NCBI RefSeq assembly: GCF_000807255.1
Contig: NZ_CP009268.1
Location: 1,208,384 to 1,272,383, forward strand
Length of the DNA: 64,000 bases
Direction of reading: 5' to 3'
Source of the DNA: Clostridium pasteurianum DSM 525 = ATCC 6013
GTDB lineage: Bacteria > Bacillota > Clostridia > Clostridiales > Clostridiaceae
Shown here: in pieces, positions 1-10,058 of the stretch
How positions within the stretch are numbered: the first letter of the stretch is position 1
Layout: each line of letters opens with the position of its first letter
The notes under the pieces: generated by a model
Databases searched by the model: none
What the model was told of the DNA's origin: nothing
What the model saw: the letters and a program-made list of their open reading frames with translations, nothing else
Translations under genes and position numbers: made by a program

Positions 1-623
<623 letters not shown>

Positions 624-639
624 GATTCATTATTTTAAG

Positions 640-684
640 AGATGTTTCACAGTGTATGTTTATACATTGTGAAACATCTTTTTA
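640..684 (+). terminator. Intrinsic terminator after nifH
   Basis: A 17-bp inverted repeat (640-656 with 663-679, one G-T pair) with a 6-nt loop is followed by a T run. It ends the nifH transcript. Confidence 0.85.
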
Positions 685-717
685 AGTTTTCAATAGTATA
701 CTTTTAGTTAAAAATAA

Positions 718-846
718 CTACTTGTTTTTAGCAGGAGAACTATTATGAAAAGCTGTTTTTGCAGCATCTGTATCCATAGTTTTTTCAGTAATATTGTTTA
801 GGGCTTTATTTTGCTTTACATTTTTAGTCTTTTTGTTTCTGTTCAT
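718..846 (-). CDS. Small basic Asn/Lys-rich protein, 42 aa
   Basis: Unrecognised small protein. A perfect GGAGGAG lies 7-8 bases before the ATG at 846-844 and the frame runs 42 codons to TAG. The sequence starts MNRNKKTKN and is hydrophilic with no membrane segment. The strong ribosome binding site and composition make a real gene likely. It resembles in size and style the small-protein genes often found between clostridial operons. No function can be assigned. Confidence 0.55.
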   Translation of the reverse strand: MNRNKKTKNVKQNKALNNITEKTMDTDAAKTAFHNSSPAKNK

Positions 847-951
847 TTTTTTATCACTCCTCCATAAAAATATAGAAACTTAACAGCTATATTTTTAACA
901 AATATAATAAAAAATATTTGCAAAAATAAAAGAAAAGGGTAAATCAATATT

Positions 952-1148
952 TTAATTAAATAATAATTCATTTTCAGTAGTTAATTCAGTTAGTTCAGAT
1001 ATCTTTTTTATATCCAAGCTTTTTAGCATTTTGTAGCTACTTTTTCAATACCTTGTTTCAGTCTTCTTTTTTCTACATTTTTAAAATTTTTTTCAATAAG
1101 AATGAATTTTTTGTCTGTTAAAATTAAATTACCTTTTTTGTTAAATAT
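952..1148 (-). pseudogene. Remnant of Rpn/PD-(D/E)XK transposase-like nuclease C-terminus
   Basis: Read on the minus strand, the region gives a basic stretch RRLKQGIEKVATK and then, after a frame change, LDIKKISELTELTTE. This resembles the C-terminal tail of Rpn-family recombination-promoting nucleases, which typically ends with ...GLDIELISEITGL-like text. The nuclease core is absent and the frame is broken, so this is a decayed fragment. Its upstream side abuts the IS3-family remnant. Family assignment is by recall of the tail motif only. Confidence 0.4.
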
Positions 1149-1160
1149 GACCAATCTTTC

Positions 1161-2197
1161 TTTGTAAAACCTTTAAGGAATTCTAAAAAGTTATTAGGAG
1201 AAAAAGATTTAAAAATAGCAATTCTTGAAGATTTAATAAAAAAAGCAAACCCTCAATTAAAGATAAAGTAGAAATAGCTAAAAAATATATAACTCAAGGA
1301 TATAATGCAGTTTTTGTACTGAAAACAGTTAAGATTTCTAGGTCAACTTATTACTATAACTTAAGTGCTGAAGGTAAAGAAAAAGCTAAATCTAAGGGCG
1401 GTAAGCCTAGGGGATATAGCCTAAATAAAGAGAATAAAAAGATATGTGATGAGCTTATTAAAGAGTTTATTATAGAGTCAATTGATGGTGATGCCATTAA
1501 TTATGGATATAGAAAAATAACTTATCATCTAAGAAAATATTACAATCTTATAATTAATCCTAAGAAAGTTTATAGGCTTTGCAAGGAGCTCAATGTACTT
1601 AAAGAACAAAGAGTTATTAAACCTAAAGTAAAGAGAACCATTGCAGCTAACAGAATTGTAACAGGTTCAAATCAGCTTTGGGAAATGGATATAAAATATG
1701 GTTATATTCAAGGTCAAGATAAATTTTTCTATCTGCTAAATCTAATTGATATTTTTGATAGAAGTATTATTGACTACCACATGGGATATCACTGTGAAGC
1801 TAAAGATGCGGCAGCATTATTAAGAAAATGTTTAATGAGAAGAAATCTATTTGAAGATGGAGCTAAGAAACCTGTAATAAGAACAGATAACGGACCTCAG
1901 TTTGTAAGCTATAAATTCAGTGAGTGCTGTGAGAAAGTTAAAGTGGAACATGAGAGAATACCAGTAAAAACACCAAATAAAAATGCTCATGTAGAATCAT
2001 TTCATCGAATCCTTGAGGATGAATGTTTAAAAATTAATGAATTTCAAACTTATGCAGACGCATATGAGTCAGTAAACGAATTCATGATAAGATATAACAA
2101 TAGGAGAATGCATTCAAGCTTAGGTTTTATGTCACCAAATGAATTTTATACCCTTCATTTTGGAGAGAATCTAACTGGCATTGAAATAAGGGTCTAA
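1161..2197 (+). mobile_element. Degenerate IS3-family transposase (orfA tail plus orfB)
   Basis: The orfB frame is open from about 1244 to 2197. It encodes an rve integrase core: WEMDIKYG carries the first Asp, RTDNGPQF the second, and HVESFHRILEDE the Glu, with the usual C-terminal YNNRRMHSSLG. Upstream, the last ~30 codons of an orfA-like frame (KKLLGEKDLKIAILEDLIKK) overlap it in the frame one base ahead. A run of seven A's before GC at the overlap fits the usual -1 frameshift site. The orfA N-terminus (HTH) is missing and no left inverted repeat was found, so the copy is probably inactive. The right end probably lies near 2250. Confidence 0.8.
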
Positions 2198-2449
2198 TTC
2201 TAAGAAAATCGAAGAATTTATTAGGTTTTGTCCAAAACCAAGGGGTTAATCCGAAAGGTATTTTAATACGAAGAAAATAATCAAAACTCTGTAGTTGCAG
2301 TAATTTATAATATCTATTAGTTTGAATTAAGTATGACTATTATACTAATGTAATAATGGTAAATAAGTGCGATTCAACTTTTAATAATTATTAAATTGAA
2401 TTAAAAACTATTTAACAATAAGAAAATTATATTTAAAGGAAGTGAATAA

Positions 2450-3251
2450 ATGAATTTATCTATTGCTACAGCAACATTTTATCATGTGCCATTCAAAGAA
2501 ACTCTTGAAATTATTAAAAAGGCTGGATTTGAGTATATTGAACTTGATATTTACTGGAAGGGTGGAGATAACTGGGAAGCTGGGCAGCATCTAAAGAATT
2601 TAAAACCACGAGAAGTATTGAAAATGATTAAAGAAAGTGGCCTTAAAATAAGCTCACTTCATGATATTGGTGGAGTTGTTTATAGCGACAATGATTCTAT
2701 GATTTCATTTGATACATACGAGTATTTAGAGTATGGAGTAGATGATATTCCTTGCGTTGTATTCCATACACCACACAAAAAGACTGATGATATAGGTTGG
2801 TGGGAAAAGTACAAGGAAAAAGCAGGAGCAGATTTACAAGAACTTAAAGGCAAAGCTCTAATTTGTATTGAAAATATGTCCTGTTTTGATGGTTATCAGG
2901 TAGCACTAATTAATCCTACAGATATGATTGATTTTTCCAAAGAAAATGAGATATTTGTAAATATTGATACTACACATTACGCTGAAGCTGGAATTGATAT
3001 AGTACAAGCTGCCGATATATTGAAAGATTGCGTGAAAAGTATACATTTAAGTGATTTCAAGTATGGTAAAACACATTTATACATTGGAGAAGGTGACCTG
3101 AATTTTAAAGGCTTTTTTAATAATCTTTATTTAGATAATCTTCATGCAATTACTTTAGAATGTAATATACCATATTGATAGGAACAATCCAAACATAGCT
3201 GTGCAATCTATGAGGCAAGCTCGAAATTATTTGGAAAATATAATTGTATAA
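2450..3251 (+). pseudogene. Sugar phosphate isomerase/epimerase (TIM barrel), frameshifted near C-terminus
   Basis: Xylose-isomerase-like TIM barrel (AP endonuclease 2 superfamily), expected to isomerise or epimerise a sugar or inositol derivative. Metal and active-site style segments are visible: ECN near the end, HLSDFKYGK, ENMS and NIDTTHYAEAG. The annotated-length frame stops at 3178 after NIPY. Skipping one base there restores DRNNPNIAVQSMRQ and a stop at 3251, the normal family C-terminus. A single-base insertion at about 3174-3176 is the simplest reading. The start ATG follows AAAGGAAG. A second, also broken, relative lies at 4203. Confidence 0.75.
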
Positions 3252-3420
3252 TTTTTACATTATTAAAATGACACTGAGGTTTGATTCGGATTTTTCTAAT
3301 GAATTAAATTAAATCAAAGATTAGAAGCCTACCCGTATAGAAAAAAGAATGGTTATTTTGTAAAATAGTAAATGAAGAAATACTATTAGTAAATATCAAA
3401 CTAGCGTAAGAGGTTGGAAT

Positions 3421-4026
3421 ATGATTATATATTTGATAAGACATGGTAAAGACAATGATAATTATCGTGGTGGCTGGAGTGATTTGGGATTAGTAGAAGA
3501 GGGAATAAATCAATCCAAGTTATTATATAAAAATAAGGAAAAATATAAAATTGATACATTGATTAGCAGTGATTTAAGACATGCTGTTGAAACAACACAA
3601 GAGATAGAGAAAAAACTTAATATATCTGCAAAATTCTCTTCAAAGTGGAGAGAAAATAATAATGGTATATTATCCGGTATGCTGAATAGTGAAGCACTTC
3701 AGAAATATCCTAACCTTTTTTTCAATACATTGAGAATGGATGAACAATATCCTGGAGGAGAGAGTCCTGTAGAATTTTATAACAGGATTAAAGAGTCATA
3801 CAATAAACTCTGTAATAGGATCCTTAATGGTGAAATTGGTCCCAATGTAATGCTTGTTACACATGGTGGAGTAATAAATATTATTTATCATATTGTAAAG
3901 AGTATTAAATGGACTAATAAATGTAGTCCATTATGTAAATTGACAACTACAGGTATACATGCAATTGAATATACGGTAGATGGTTGGAAGATAACTATAT
4001 CTAATAATATAGAGCATTTACAGTAA
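3421..4026 (+). CDS. Histidine phosphatase family protein
   Basis: Phosphoglycerate-mutase-like phosphatase, 201 aa. The catalytic RHG lies at residues 7-9 (YLIRHGKDND), and the second catalytic His in MLVTHGGVI near residue 143. An acidic/basic pocket Arg is in SSDLRHAVETT. Substrate is unknown; such clostridial proteins act on small phosphates such as alpha-ribazole phosphate or sugar phosphates. It sits between two damaged sugar-isomerase genes and has its own weak AGAGG ribosome binding site. No signal peptide, so cytoplasmic. Confidence 0.85.
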   Translation: MIIYLIRHGKDNDNYRGGWSDLGLVEEGINQSKLLYKNKEKYKIDTLISSDLRHAVETTQEIEKKLNISAKFSSKWRENNNGILSGMLNSEALQKYPNLFFNTLRMDEQYPGGESPVEFYNRIKESYNKLCNRILNGEIGPNVMLVTHGGVINIIYHIVKSIKWTNKCSPLCKLTTTGIHAIEYTVDGWKITISNNIEHLQ

Positions 4027-4202
4027 AATATTAAAGATCACAATAGATTAAAAAAACGTTTTATGATATTGAGTGAATTACTGGGAAGCTTGACATAACA
4101 GTAACAGATTATTAAATTATATTTATAGCTTTTATAATCAATATCTTATGTTACCATAATAACTATGTGGAATATAACATTTATTGACTAGGAGTGAATA
4201 GG

Positions 4203-4982
4203 ATGAGAAAAACATGCATATTTTCATGGTTCGGATATCTAATTAATATGAATGAAAGGTTTAAATTAATTAAACAAGCAGGTTTTGATGGAGTACTTCT
4301 ATGGTGGAGTGATGAAAATATTGATACAGATGGAGCAAAAGAAAAGCAACCGGAATTAGTATTAAAAAATGATCTATTTATAGAGAACATACATTTGCCT
4401 TTTAGTGGTATAAATGATTTATGGATTGATAATATAAATGGTGATCATTATGAAAAGATGATCATTAATAGTATCAGACAGTGTGATAACTTTCAAATAC
4501 CAACAGTTGTTATGCATTTAACTAGAGGGGACAACCCTCCTTCAATTTGTAAAACTGGATTAAATCGTATAAAGAGAATTGTAGATACAGTTGAAAACTT
4601 AAATGTTAATATTGCACTTGAAAACTTAAGAAAGCCAGAATATATTGATTATATTTTTGAAGAAATATCCTCACCTAAACTCGGATTTTGTTATGATAGT
4701 GGACATAATAATTGTTTTACTCCAGAAAGAGATTTTTTAAAGGATTAAGGAGATAAGCTGTTTGCACTGCATTTACATGACAATGACGAAATAGAGGATT
4801 TACATATGCTGCCTTATGATGGAAATATTGAATGGAAGAAAATTAAGAATCAAATTGATAATACACATTATAGTGGAGCTATTTCTCTTGAAATTGAGCA
4901 AGGAACACACGAGAAATACAGAAATATGTCAGCAGAAGAATTTTTAAGAAGAGCATTTATTTCAGCTTCTAATTTAACTTAA
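4203..4982 (+). pseudogene. Sugar phosphate isomerase/epimerase with in-frame nonsense codon
   Basis: TIM-barrel isomerase of the same superfamily as the gene at 2450. ATG 4203 is preferred over the GTG at 4194 because AGGAG at 4190-4194 is correctly spaced from it. The protein reads through MRKTCIFSWFGY, IALENLRKPEY and LGFCYDSGHNN to a TAA at 4746-4748. In the same frame the sequence continues after the stop as GDKLFALHLHDND and SLEIEQGTHEKY to 4982, the family's metal-binding C-terminal third. One substitution (for example TAT to TAA) therefore explains the truncation. The truncated product would lack C-terminal metal ligands. Confidence 0.75.
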
Positions 4983-5199
4983 ATGTATTAAAATAATAAA
5001 TTTAGTGCAAAAGAAAATAGTACTAAGCTTTCTAGTGTAATTTATTAACTACAATTTTCAGGATTGGTAGTAAAAAAAGGATGAACATAATTAAAGATAA
5101 TAGTGAAATGTAAGTTTGCGGGATGTGATAAATTGCCTAGGAGAAAGAAAAAAATACTGGATGATAATTTCATAATGTCACCAATATGGAGGTATGTCT

Positions 5200-5943
5200 A
5201 TGGATTTATTGGAATGTAACCAATACTTGAGAAGCATGGAACTGAAAAGAAAAGATATAGAATCCTTTGATAAGTATCCTTATTGTTTATATGCAATAAA
5301 AAATTTATATAGTCTTAAATTCCATCCAAAGATTACTTATATAGTAGGAGAAAATGGTTCAGGTAAATCTACAATTTTAGAATCAATTGCGGTTGCCTAT
5401 GGTTTTAATCCTGAAGGTGGAACAATTAACTTTAACTTTTCATCTATGGATACTCATTCAGAGTTACATAATTATATAAAATTAATAAAAGGAGTAAGAA
5501 AGCCTAAGGATGGATTTTTTTTAAGAGCAGAAAGTTTTTATAATCTTGCAACCAATGTTGATGAACTTGATAGAGATATTCCAGGACTTGTGAATTATTA
5601 TGGTGGAAAGTCATTACACAAGCAATCCCATGGAGAATCTTTTTTTTCATTGTTCATGAATAGATTCTCTGGAAATGGACTATATATTTTAGATGAGCCT
5701 GAAGCGGCACTGTCTCCATCAAGGCAGATGTCCATGTTAGCAAGAATTCATGAACTGGTAAATAAAAAATCTCAGTTTATTATTGTAACTCATTCTCCAA
5801 TTATAATGGCATATCCGGATGCTGTTATATATGAAATAAAAGATACAATAAATGAAGTTAAATATGAATACACAGAGAATTATCAGATAATGAAAAGTTT
5901 TATTAATAATAAAGATAAAATGATAAGAATTCTTATGAATTAA
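5200..5943 (+). CDS. AAA-family ATPase (SMC/RecF-type, predicted ATP-binding)
   Basis: Stand-alone ABC-class ATPase, about 247 aa. Walker A is GENGSGKST and Walker B is LYILDEPEAALSP followed by a switch His in IIVTHSPIIM. The short region between Walker A and Walker B lacks the long coiled coil of SMC proteins, matching the compact AAA_21/AAA_23 proteins. These act in small-molecule sensing or defence and rarely have a defined function. ATG 5200 is preferred over 5194 because GGAGG at 5188-5192 is 7 bases away. The previous 220 bp hold no gene. Confidence 0.8.
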   Translation: MDLLECNQYLRSMELKRKDIESFDKYPYCLYAIKNLYSLKFHPKITYIVGENGSGKSTILESIAVAYGFNPEGGTINFNFSSMDTHSELHNYIKLIKGVRKPKDGFFLRAESFYNLATNVDELDRDIPGLVNYYGGKSLHKQSHGESFFSLFMNRFSGNGLYILDEPEAALSPSRQMSMLARIHELVNKKSQFIIVTHSPIIMAYPDAVIYEIKDTINEVKYEYTENYQIMKSFINNKDKMIRILMN

Positions 5944-6012
5944 ATTGTATAAATTATCAACGATAATCTGTTTTAATAACATCTATAAAGTATAAATTAT
6001 TAAGGAGAAAAA

Positions 6013-6339
6013 ATGAAATTTTCCAGAACAGCTATTATAATAGTATCATTTTTTTTAATAATTATTGGAGGGTTTATAATAAGTCATACCACTCCTTCAA
6101 TGTCTATTAGGGCACATATATTTATAAATGGATATCCAATTGGAGCATTTAAAGGAACTATACAGGTTAATAAAGGCCAATATAATATGGACAAGGATGT
6201 TCTTCATAGAGGAAATTCTATGATTTACACTATGGTTGGCTATCACATATATGACAGGGTAACAGGAGATGTAATATCCAATTATAAAGTTAAAAAAATT
6301 GGATTTTTATATTTTGTAGAAGACTATGGAGAAGGTTAA
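6013..6339 (+). CDS. Small membrane-anchored protein of unknown function, 108 aa
   Basis: Not recognised. Residues 6-26 form one hydrophobic segment (AIIIVSFFLIIIGGFII), followed by about 80 residues predicted outside the cell with a beta-rich composition and no cysteines. AAGGAG lies just before the ATG. It is 70 bp downstream of the ATPase and could be cotranscribed with it. A terminator shared with the convergent gap gene follows. Confidence 0.6.
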   Translation: MKFSRTAIIIVSFFLIIIGGFIISHTTPSMSIRAHIFINGYPIGAFKGTIQVNKGQYNMDKDVLHRGNSMIYTMVGYHIYDRVTGDVISNYKVKKIGFLYFVEDYGEG

Positions 6340-6355
6340 TTATTTATATAACAAG

Positions 6356-6396
6356 AAGCAGTGGATAAAATAACATTCCACTGCTTGCGCATTTTT
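6356..6396 (+). terminator. Hairpin between the 108-aa gene and gap
   Basis: A perfect 10-bp stem (AAGCAGTGGA with TCCACTGCTT) is followed by GCGCATTTTT. It lies between convergent genes and may end transcription from either side. Confidence 0.7.
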
Positions 6397-6412
6397 GGTA
6401 ATAATTATAAGA

Positions 6413-7438
6413 TTAATTGGCTGATTTTAGACTAACTGCATACTTAAGTATCCTCACCATCTGGCTTACAAAAGAGTTTTCGTTATCAAACCAGGCTGAT
6501 ACTCTAACCTGATATTCATCTGGGTGGCTTTGGATCACCAGAGTTTGGGTGGCATCAAATATGGAGGCATAAGTATTTCCAATAATATCAGAGGATACAT
6601 ATTCTTCTTCAGTATATCCGAAAAATTCTGATGATGCACCTTTCATGGTCTTATTAATATTGTCTGCTGAAATATCCTTTCCACATACAACTGCAGTAAA
6701 GGTTATGTAACAACCTATGGGTACAGGTACTCTTACTGCAGAGCCCATAAGTTTGCCTCTTAAATCAGGGATTACAATACCCACTGCCTTTGCAGCTTCT
6801 GCTGTTGTGGGTACAATGTTTGAGGATGCCGCACGTGAACGTCTGTAATTGCCTCTTCTTTGTGGTCCGTCCACCAACATTTGAGTGCCTGTAAAGCCAT
6901 GAACTACAGTCATAATGCCACTTTGAATAGGTGCATAAGCATTCAAGGTCTTCACAACAGGAGCAAGTGCATTTGTGGAACAGGATGCGGCTGATATTAT
7001 ATTGCTCACTGGTAATAAGATGTTGTGGTTTACACCGTACACCACGGTAGGAATGTCAGACCCTGCAGGAGCTGAAAGCAGTACTATCTTGGCACCTGCC
7101 TTTATGTGTCTCTGTGCCTTTTCCTTTGAAAGGTATGCACCTGAACAATCAATTACAACATCTATACCAAGCTGTTTCCATGGAAGGTTTACAGCATCAG
7201 TTTCGTTATAGACGTTTATTTTCTTTTTATTAACCGTTATGTAGTTACTGCCGGCTTCAATGCAATTTGCATAACGATATGTACCTTGTGTTGTATCATA
7301 TTTTAATAGATAAGAGAGCATATCTGTATCAGTTATATCATTGATTGCAGTTACTTCCAATTCATGTGAATCGAATATCTGCCTAAATGTAAGACGTCCT
7401 ATACGACCAAATCCATTAATTGCTATTTTAGTTCCCAT
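6413..7438 (-). CDS. gap: Glyceraldehyde-3-phosphate dehydrogenase, type I
   Basis: Glycolytic NAD-dependent GAPDH, 341 aa. The Rossmann motif INGFGRIGRL is at the N-terminus, the catalytic Cys is in SAASCSTNALAP, the active-site His is in TVVHGFTGTQ, and the C-terminal WFDNENSF is present. The start follows AGGAGG. There is no pgk or tpi neighbour, so it is a stand-alone copy, 40 bp downstream of an AbrB-type membrane protein with which it may be cotranscribed. A second GAPDH elsewhere in the genome would be expected, since the glycolytic gene is usually in a gap-pgk-tpi cluster. Confidence 0.95.
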   Translation of the reverse strand: MGTKIAINGFGRIGRLTFRQIFDSHELEVTAINDITDTDMLSYLLKYDTTQGTYRYANCIEAGSNYITVNKKKINVYNETDAVNLPWKQLGIDVVIDCSGAYLSKEKAQRHIKAGAKIVLLSAPAGSDIPTVVYGVNHNILLPVSNIISAASCSTNALAPVVKTLNAYAPIQSGIMTVVHGFTGTQMLVDGPQRRGNYRRSRAASSNIVPTTAEAAKAVGIVIPDLRGKLMGSAVRVPVPIGCYITFTAVVCGKDISADNINKTMKGASSEFFGYTEEEYVSSDIIGNTYASIFDATQTLVIQSHPDEYQVRVSAWFDNENSFVSQMVRILKYAVSLKSAN

Positions 7439-7478
7439 AAGTATTTCCTCCTAAATCTATTTGTATTATGCTTAATTG

Positions 7479-8543
7479 TTATTTACCAATAAAATATACT
7501 ACAATATGTATAATCTGTGGAAAGAAAGTCATTACAATAACTGCCCGCAGTACTTGCATTATTATCACATCTGTATTTTCAACACCCATATCAGAGGAAA
7601 TCAGTGCCATATCAGAAGCACCAGCAGGAGTTGTTATGAGCATGGACTCTTTTCTTGTAAATCCACAGGTTTTTCTGATTATTATGCCTGTAAAGAAGCA
7701 GTTTATCATATAGGCAATAATAATGATTAGCAGTGGAATAAAAAGATATCTCAGCTCTAGTAAATCCTGCAATACTATATTACTTCCAAGATAACAGCCG
7801 CTTAGAACTTGAGCACATTTTTTTGCCCAGCGTGGTATGTAAGCAAAATCAAAAACTAGTTTTAGAATAAGTACTGCAATAATGGGAAATGAAAAGGAAG
7901 CAGATGGAATCTTTGTCATACTACCAAGTATTCCTGCTATTGCAGCAACTATGAAGGTGCAAGCAAAAGATTGCCAAGATTTTGTTTTAGATTTTTTACG
8001 TTTTTCAGTATTAGCTTCTCTTTTTTTATACTTTTCAGTAGACTTTTTACTTCTATCATAGGCAAGTATTAATGAAGGGAATACACCTATCCCTAACACT
8101 TGTCTTACTATTTGCAGTACAGCTACCTTTGGTGCATCAGCTCCCATAGCGGCTGCTATAATTGGTGTATCGCTGATGCCTCCGGGAACAACAGACATAA
8201 GTGAAGTTAAAAGATCTAAGGGACTTACCAAGTATATAAGTAAACCTGCCGAAAGATTTAGTATAAGAAAACTAATCAGCATAATAGCAGCAGGCTTAGC
8301 TATTATAGGAATTCTTTTTACATCACTTTTCTCCATAATACATCCAATAAATGCTCCAGCAACTATTTGTACAAATAATTTAGTCTCGTTAGGTACATAT
8401 GTAGTTCCAAAAAAAATGTTCAGTATAGCAGCTCCTACAATAGCACCGGCCAGAAGGCCACCTGGAATTTTAATTTTAACTGCAGCAAGTCCAAAAATAC
8501 TTCCAATAAACAATGTTAGAAATAGATAAAAAATGTTCATCAT
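7479..8543 (-). CDS. AbrB-family membrane protein (AbrB duplication, putative transporter)
   Basis: Integral membrane protein of the AbrB/COG3180 family, 354 aa, about ten hydrophobic segments. The internal duplication is visible: VVPGGISDTPIIAAAMGAD with a following QIVRQ in the first half, and TTPAGASDMALISSDMG with QVLRA in the second. A charged loop (TEKYKKREANTEKRKKSK) separates the halves. The family was once called ammonia monooxygenase-like and is now regarded as a transporter of unknown substrate. AGGAGG precedes the start. It is upstream of and codirectional with gap. Confidence 0.85.
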   Translation of the reverse strand: MMNIFYLFLTLFIGSIFGLAAVKIKIPGGLLAGAIVGAAILNIFFGTTYVPNETKLFVQIVAGAFIGCIMEKSDVKRIPIIAKPAAIMLISFLILNLSAGLLIYLVSPLDLLTSLMSVVPGGISDTPIIAAAMGADAPKVAVLQIVRQVLGIGVFPSLILAYDRSKKSTEKYKKREANTEKRKKSKTKSWQSFACTFIVAAIAGILGSMTKIPSASFSFPIIAVLILKLVFDFAYIPRWAKKCAQVLSGCYLGSNIVLQDLLELRYLFIPLLIIIIAYMINCFFTGIIIRKTCGFTRKESMLITTPAGASDMALISSDMGVENTDVIIMQVLRAVIVMTFFPQIIHIVVYFIGK

Positions 8544-8651
8544 TTGCTCCTCCTATTTAATTTTTTATATATAAATTCATATAGATTCACACTTGTAGTG
8601 AATAAAAATGTGTGATATAATATGAAATGACATATTAATATACATAAATAA

Positions 8652-8846
8652 GTTTTTAAGTATAATATTATATTATTTCGTGCATATAATCAATATAAAA
8701 AATATGTAGATTTAAAATATAAAGATAAATTTAATTACTATAATGAATGGAAAAAGTGGTCAATGGCAGATAAAAATATTAAAAAGAAAGATGAGGTGAA
8801 AAATCCTGATTTTTGGATAGTAAACAGAAAAAAATTAGTAAGTTAG
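8652..8846 (+). other. Open frame without good start: probable gene remnant
   Basis: A 64-codon open frame lies between two stops. It contains protein-like Lys/Tyr/Trp-rich text (NEWKKWSMADKNIKKK, NPDFWIVNRKK) but has no ATG until 8766 and no ribosome binding site. It looks like the C-terminal end of a lost gene. From 8847 to about 9070 I see no gene, only a weak hairpin CCACAA...TTGTGG at 8874-8907. Confidence 0.3.
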
Positions 8847-9070
8847 TATTAACTTTAAAATAGATTGAATTTTCCACAAGAACACCTAGTAGGAAAGCCT
8901 TGTGTGGATAGATATATTTTAGGGGCTGAGTAACACTAGCAATTCTACTGAACTTTATAAGGATATTGGAAATCGTTAAATTATAAAGGCATTGTGGAAT
9001 TTTAATAGGTCAGTATTAACCTTAGTAGTTGAATTCTGTGATACTACCATTCTATTAGTTGATAGAATGA

Positions 9071-9102
9071 AAATATTAGATACGTATGTTTGTCTAATAT
9101 TT
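9071..9102. promoter_or_regulatory. Inverted repeat, candidate operator of the HTH/PBP regulator
   Basis: A perfect 10-bp inverted repeat, AAATATTAGA and TCTAATATTT, is separated by 12 bp. It ends 15 bases before ATG 9118. The position fits an autoregulatory operator and argues that translation starts at 9118, not upstream. Confidence 0.45.
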
Positions 9103-9117
9103 AGAAATCAGGTTTAC

Positions 9118-10053
9118 ATGGAAGAGAGAAATGCTTTATCTACTCAGGAAGTTGCAGATATGCTTCATGTTAGTAAAAGTAAAATATACGATTTGATAAA
9201 AAAGGGAGAAATAAATTCTTATAAAGTAGGTAGAAAAGTGCGCTTTATGGAAAAAGACGTAAAAGAGTATATTGCTCGTTCACGAAATAATCAGCCTATT
9301 GCAGCAGCTTCTGCTAGTGAAGATTTTAATCTTATGGGTAGTAATAAGAAAAATGAGGGTTTTATTATATGTGGGCAGGATTTAATACTAGATGTGCTTT
9401 CTAATTATATGAGGCTTCATGGTATTCCTGCATTAAGAGCTTATATAGGAAGCTATGACAGCTTGATATCTCTTTATAAGAATAAGGTGAATGTAGCATC
9501 GGCGCATTTGCTGGACATTGATACTGGTACATATAATATTCCCTATGTTAAGAGGCTTATTCCTGGAATTCCAACTGTTATCATTCATTTGACTTGGCGA
9601 ATTCAAGGATTGTATGTTCAAAAAGGCAATCCAAAGGGTATTTATGATTGGAAGGATTTTGGAAGAGATGATATTACTATGATTAACAGAGAACGGGGTG
9701 CTGGTTCAAGAGTATTGCTTGATGAAAATTTAAAACTTCTTGGGATATATGGAAGTTTTATTAGAGGATATGGTAATGAAACTCAGTCACATCTGGCAGT
9801 TGCCAGTGCAGTTAGCAGTGGTAAGGCAGATGTAGCAGTAGGTAGTGAAAAAATAGCAAGACAGGTGGATAATATAGAATTTATTCCACTCCAGAAGGAA
9901 AGATACGACCTAGTTATAAGAAAAGAAGATCTTCACACCGCTGAAATGGAAACTCTATTGAAAATAATTCGTTCAGATACATTTAAGAATGAATTTGAAC
10001 ATATAGGCGGATATGATACAAGTGATATGGGAAAAATTATTGAAAGAATATAA
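9118..10053 (+). CDS. HTH (excisionase-type) regulator with periplasmic-binding-protein-like ligand domain
   Basis: One-component regulator, 311 aa from ATG 9118. Residues ~8-55 are a MerR/excisionase-type winged helix (LSTQEVADMLHVSKSKIYDLI, then GEINSYKVGRKVRF). After a short linker, residues ~80-310 form a PBP_like (PF12727-type) ligand domain with VQKGNPKGI, RERGAGSRVLLDE and AVSSGKADVAVG. This domain resembles molybdate/tungstate or related anion binders, so oxyanion sensing is inferred, not shown. A longer frame to 8992 exists but is not like the paralog at 10059-11096, which begins directly before the HTH. Convergent with that paralog, 5 bp between the stops. Confidence 0.8.
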   Translation: MEERNALSTQEVADMLHVSKSKIYDLIKKGEINSYKVGRKVRFMEKDVKEYIARSRNNQPIAAASASEDFNLMGSNKKNEGFIICGQDLILDVLSNYMRLHGIPALRAYIGSYDSLISLYKNKVNVASAHLLDIDTGTYNIPYVKRLIPGIPTVIIHLTWRIQGLYVQKGNPKGIYDWKDFGRDDITMINRERGAGSRVLLDENLKLLGIYGSFIRGYGNETQSHLAVASAVSSGKADVAVGSEKIARQVDNIEFIPLQKERYDLVIRKEDLHTAEMETLLKIIRSDTFKNEFEHIGGYDTSDMGKIIERI

Positions 10054-10058
10054 TTGAT

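Noticed and set aside
7476-7730. Plus-strand frames under the AbrB-type gene
   Set aside because: Antisense shadows of the transporter gene.
8992-9117. N-terminal extension of the HTH/PBP regulator
   Set aside because: Not present in the paralog, no ribosome binding site, and it crosses a perfect inverted repeat that looks like an operator.
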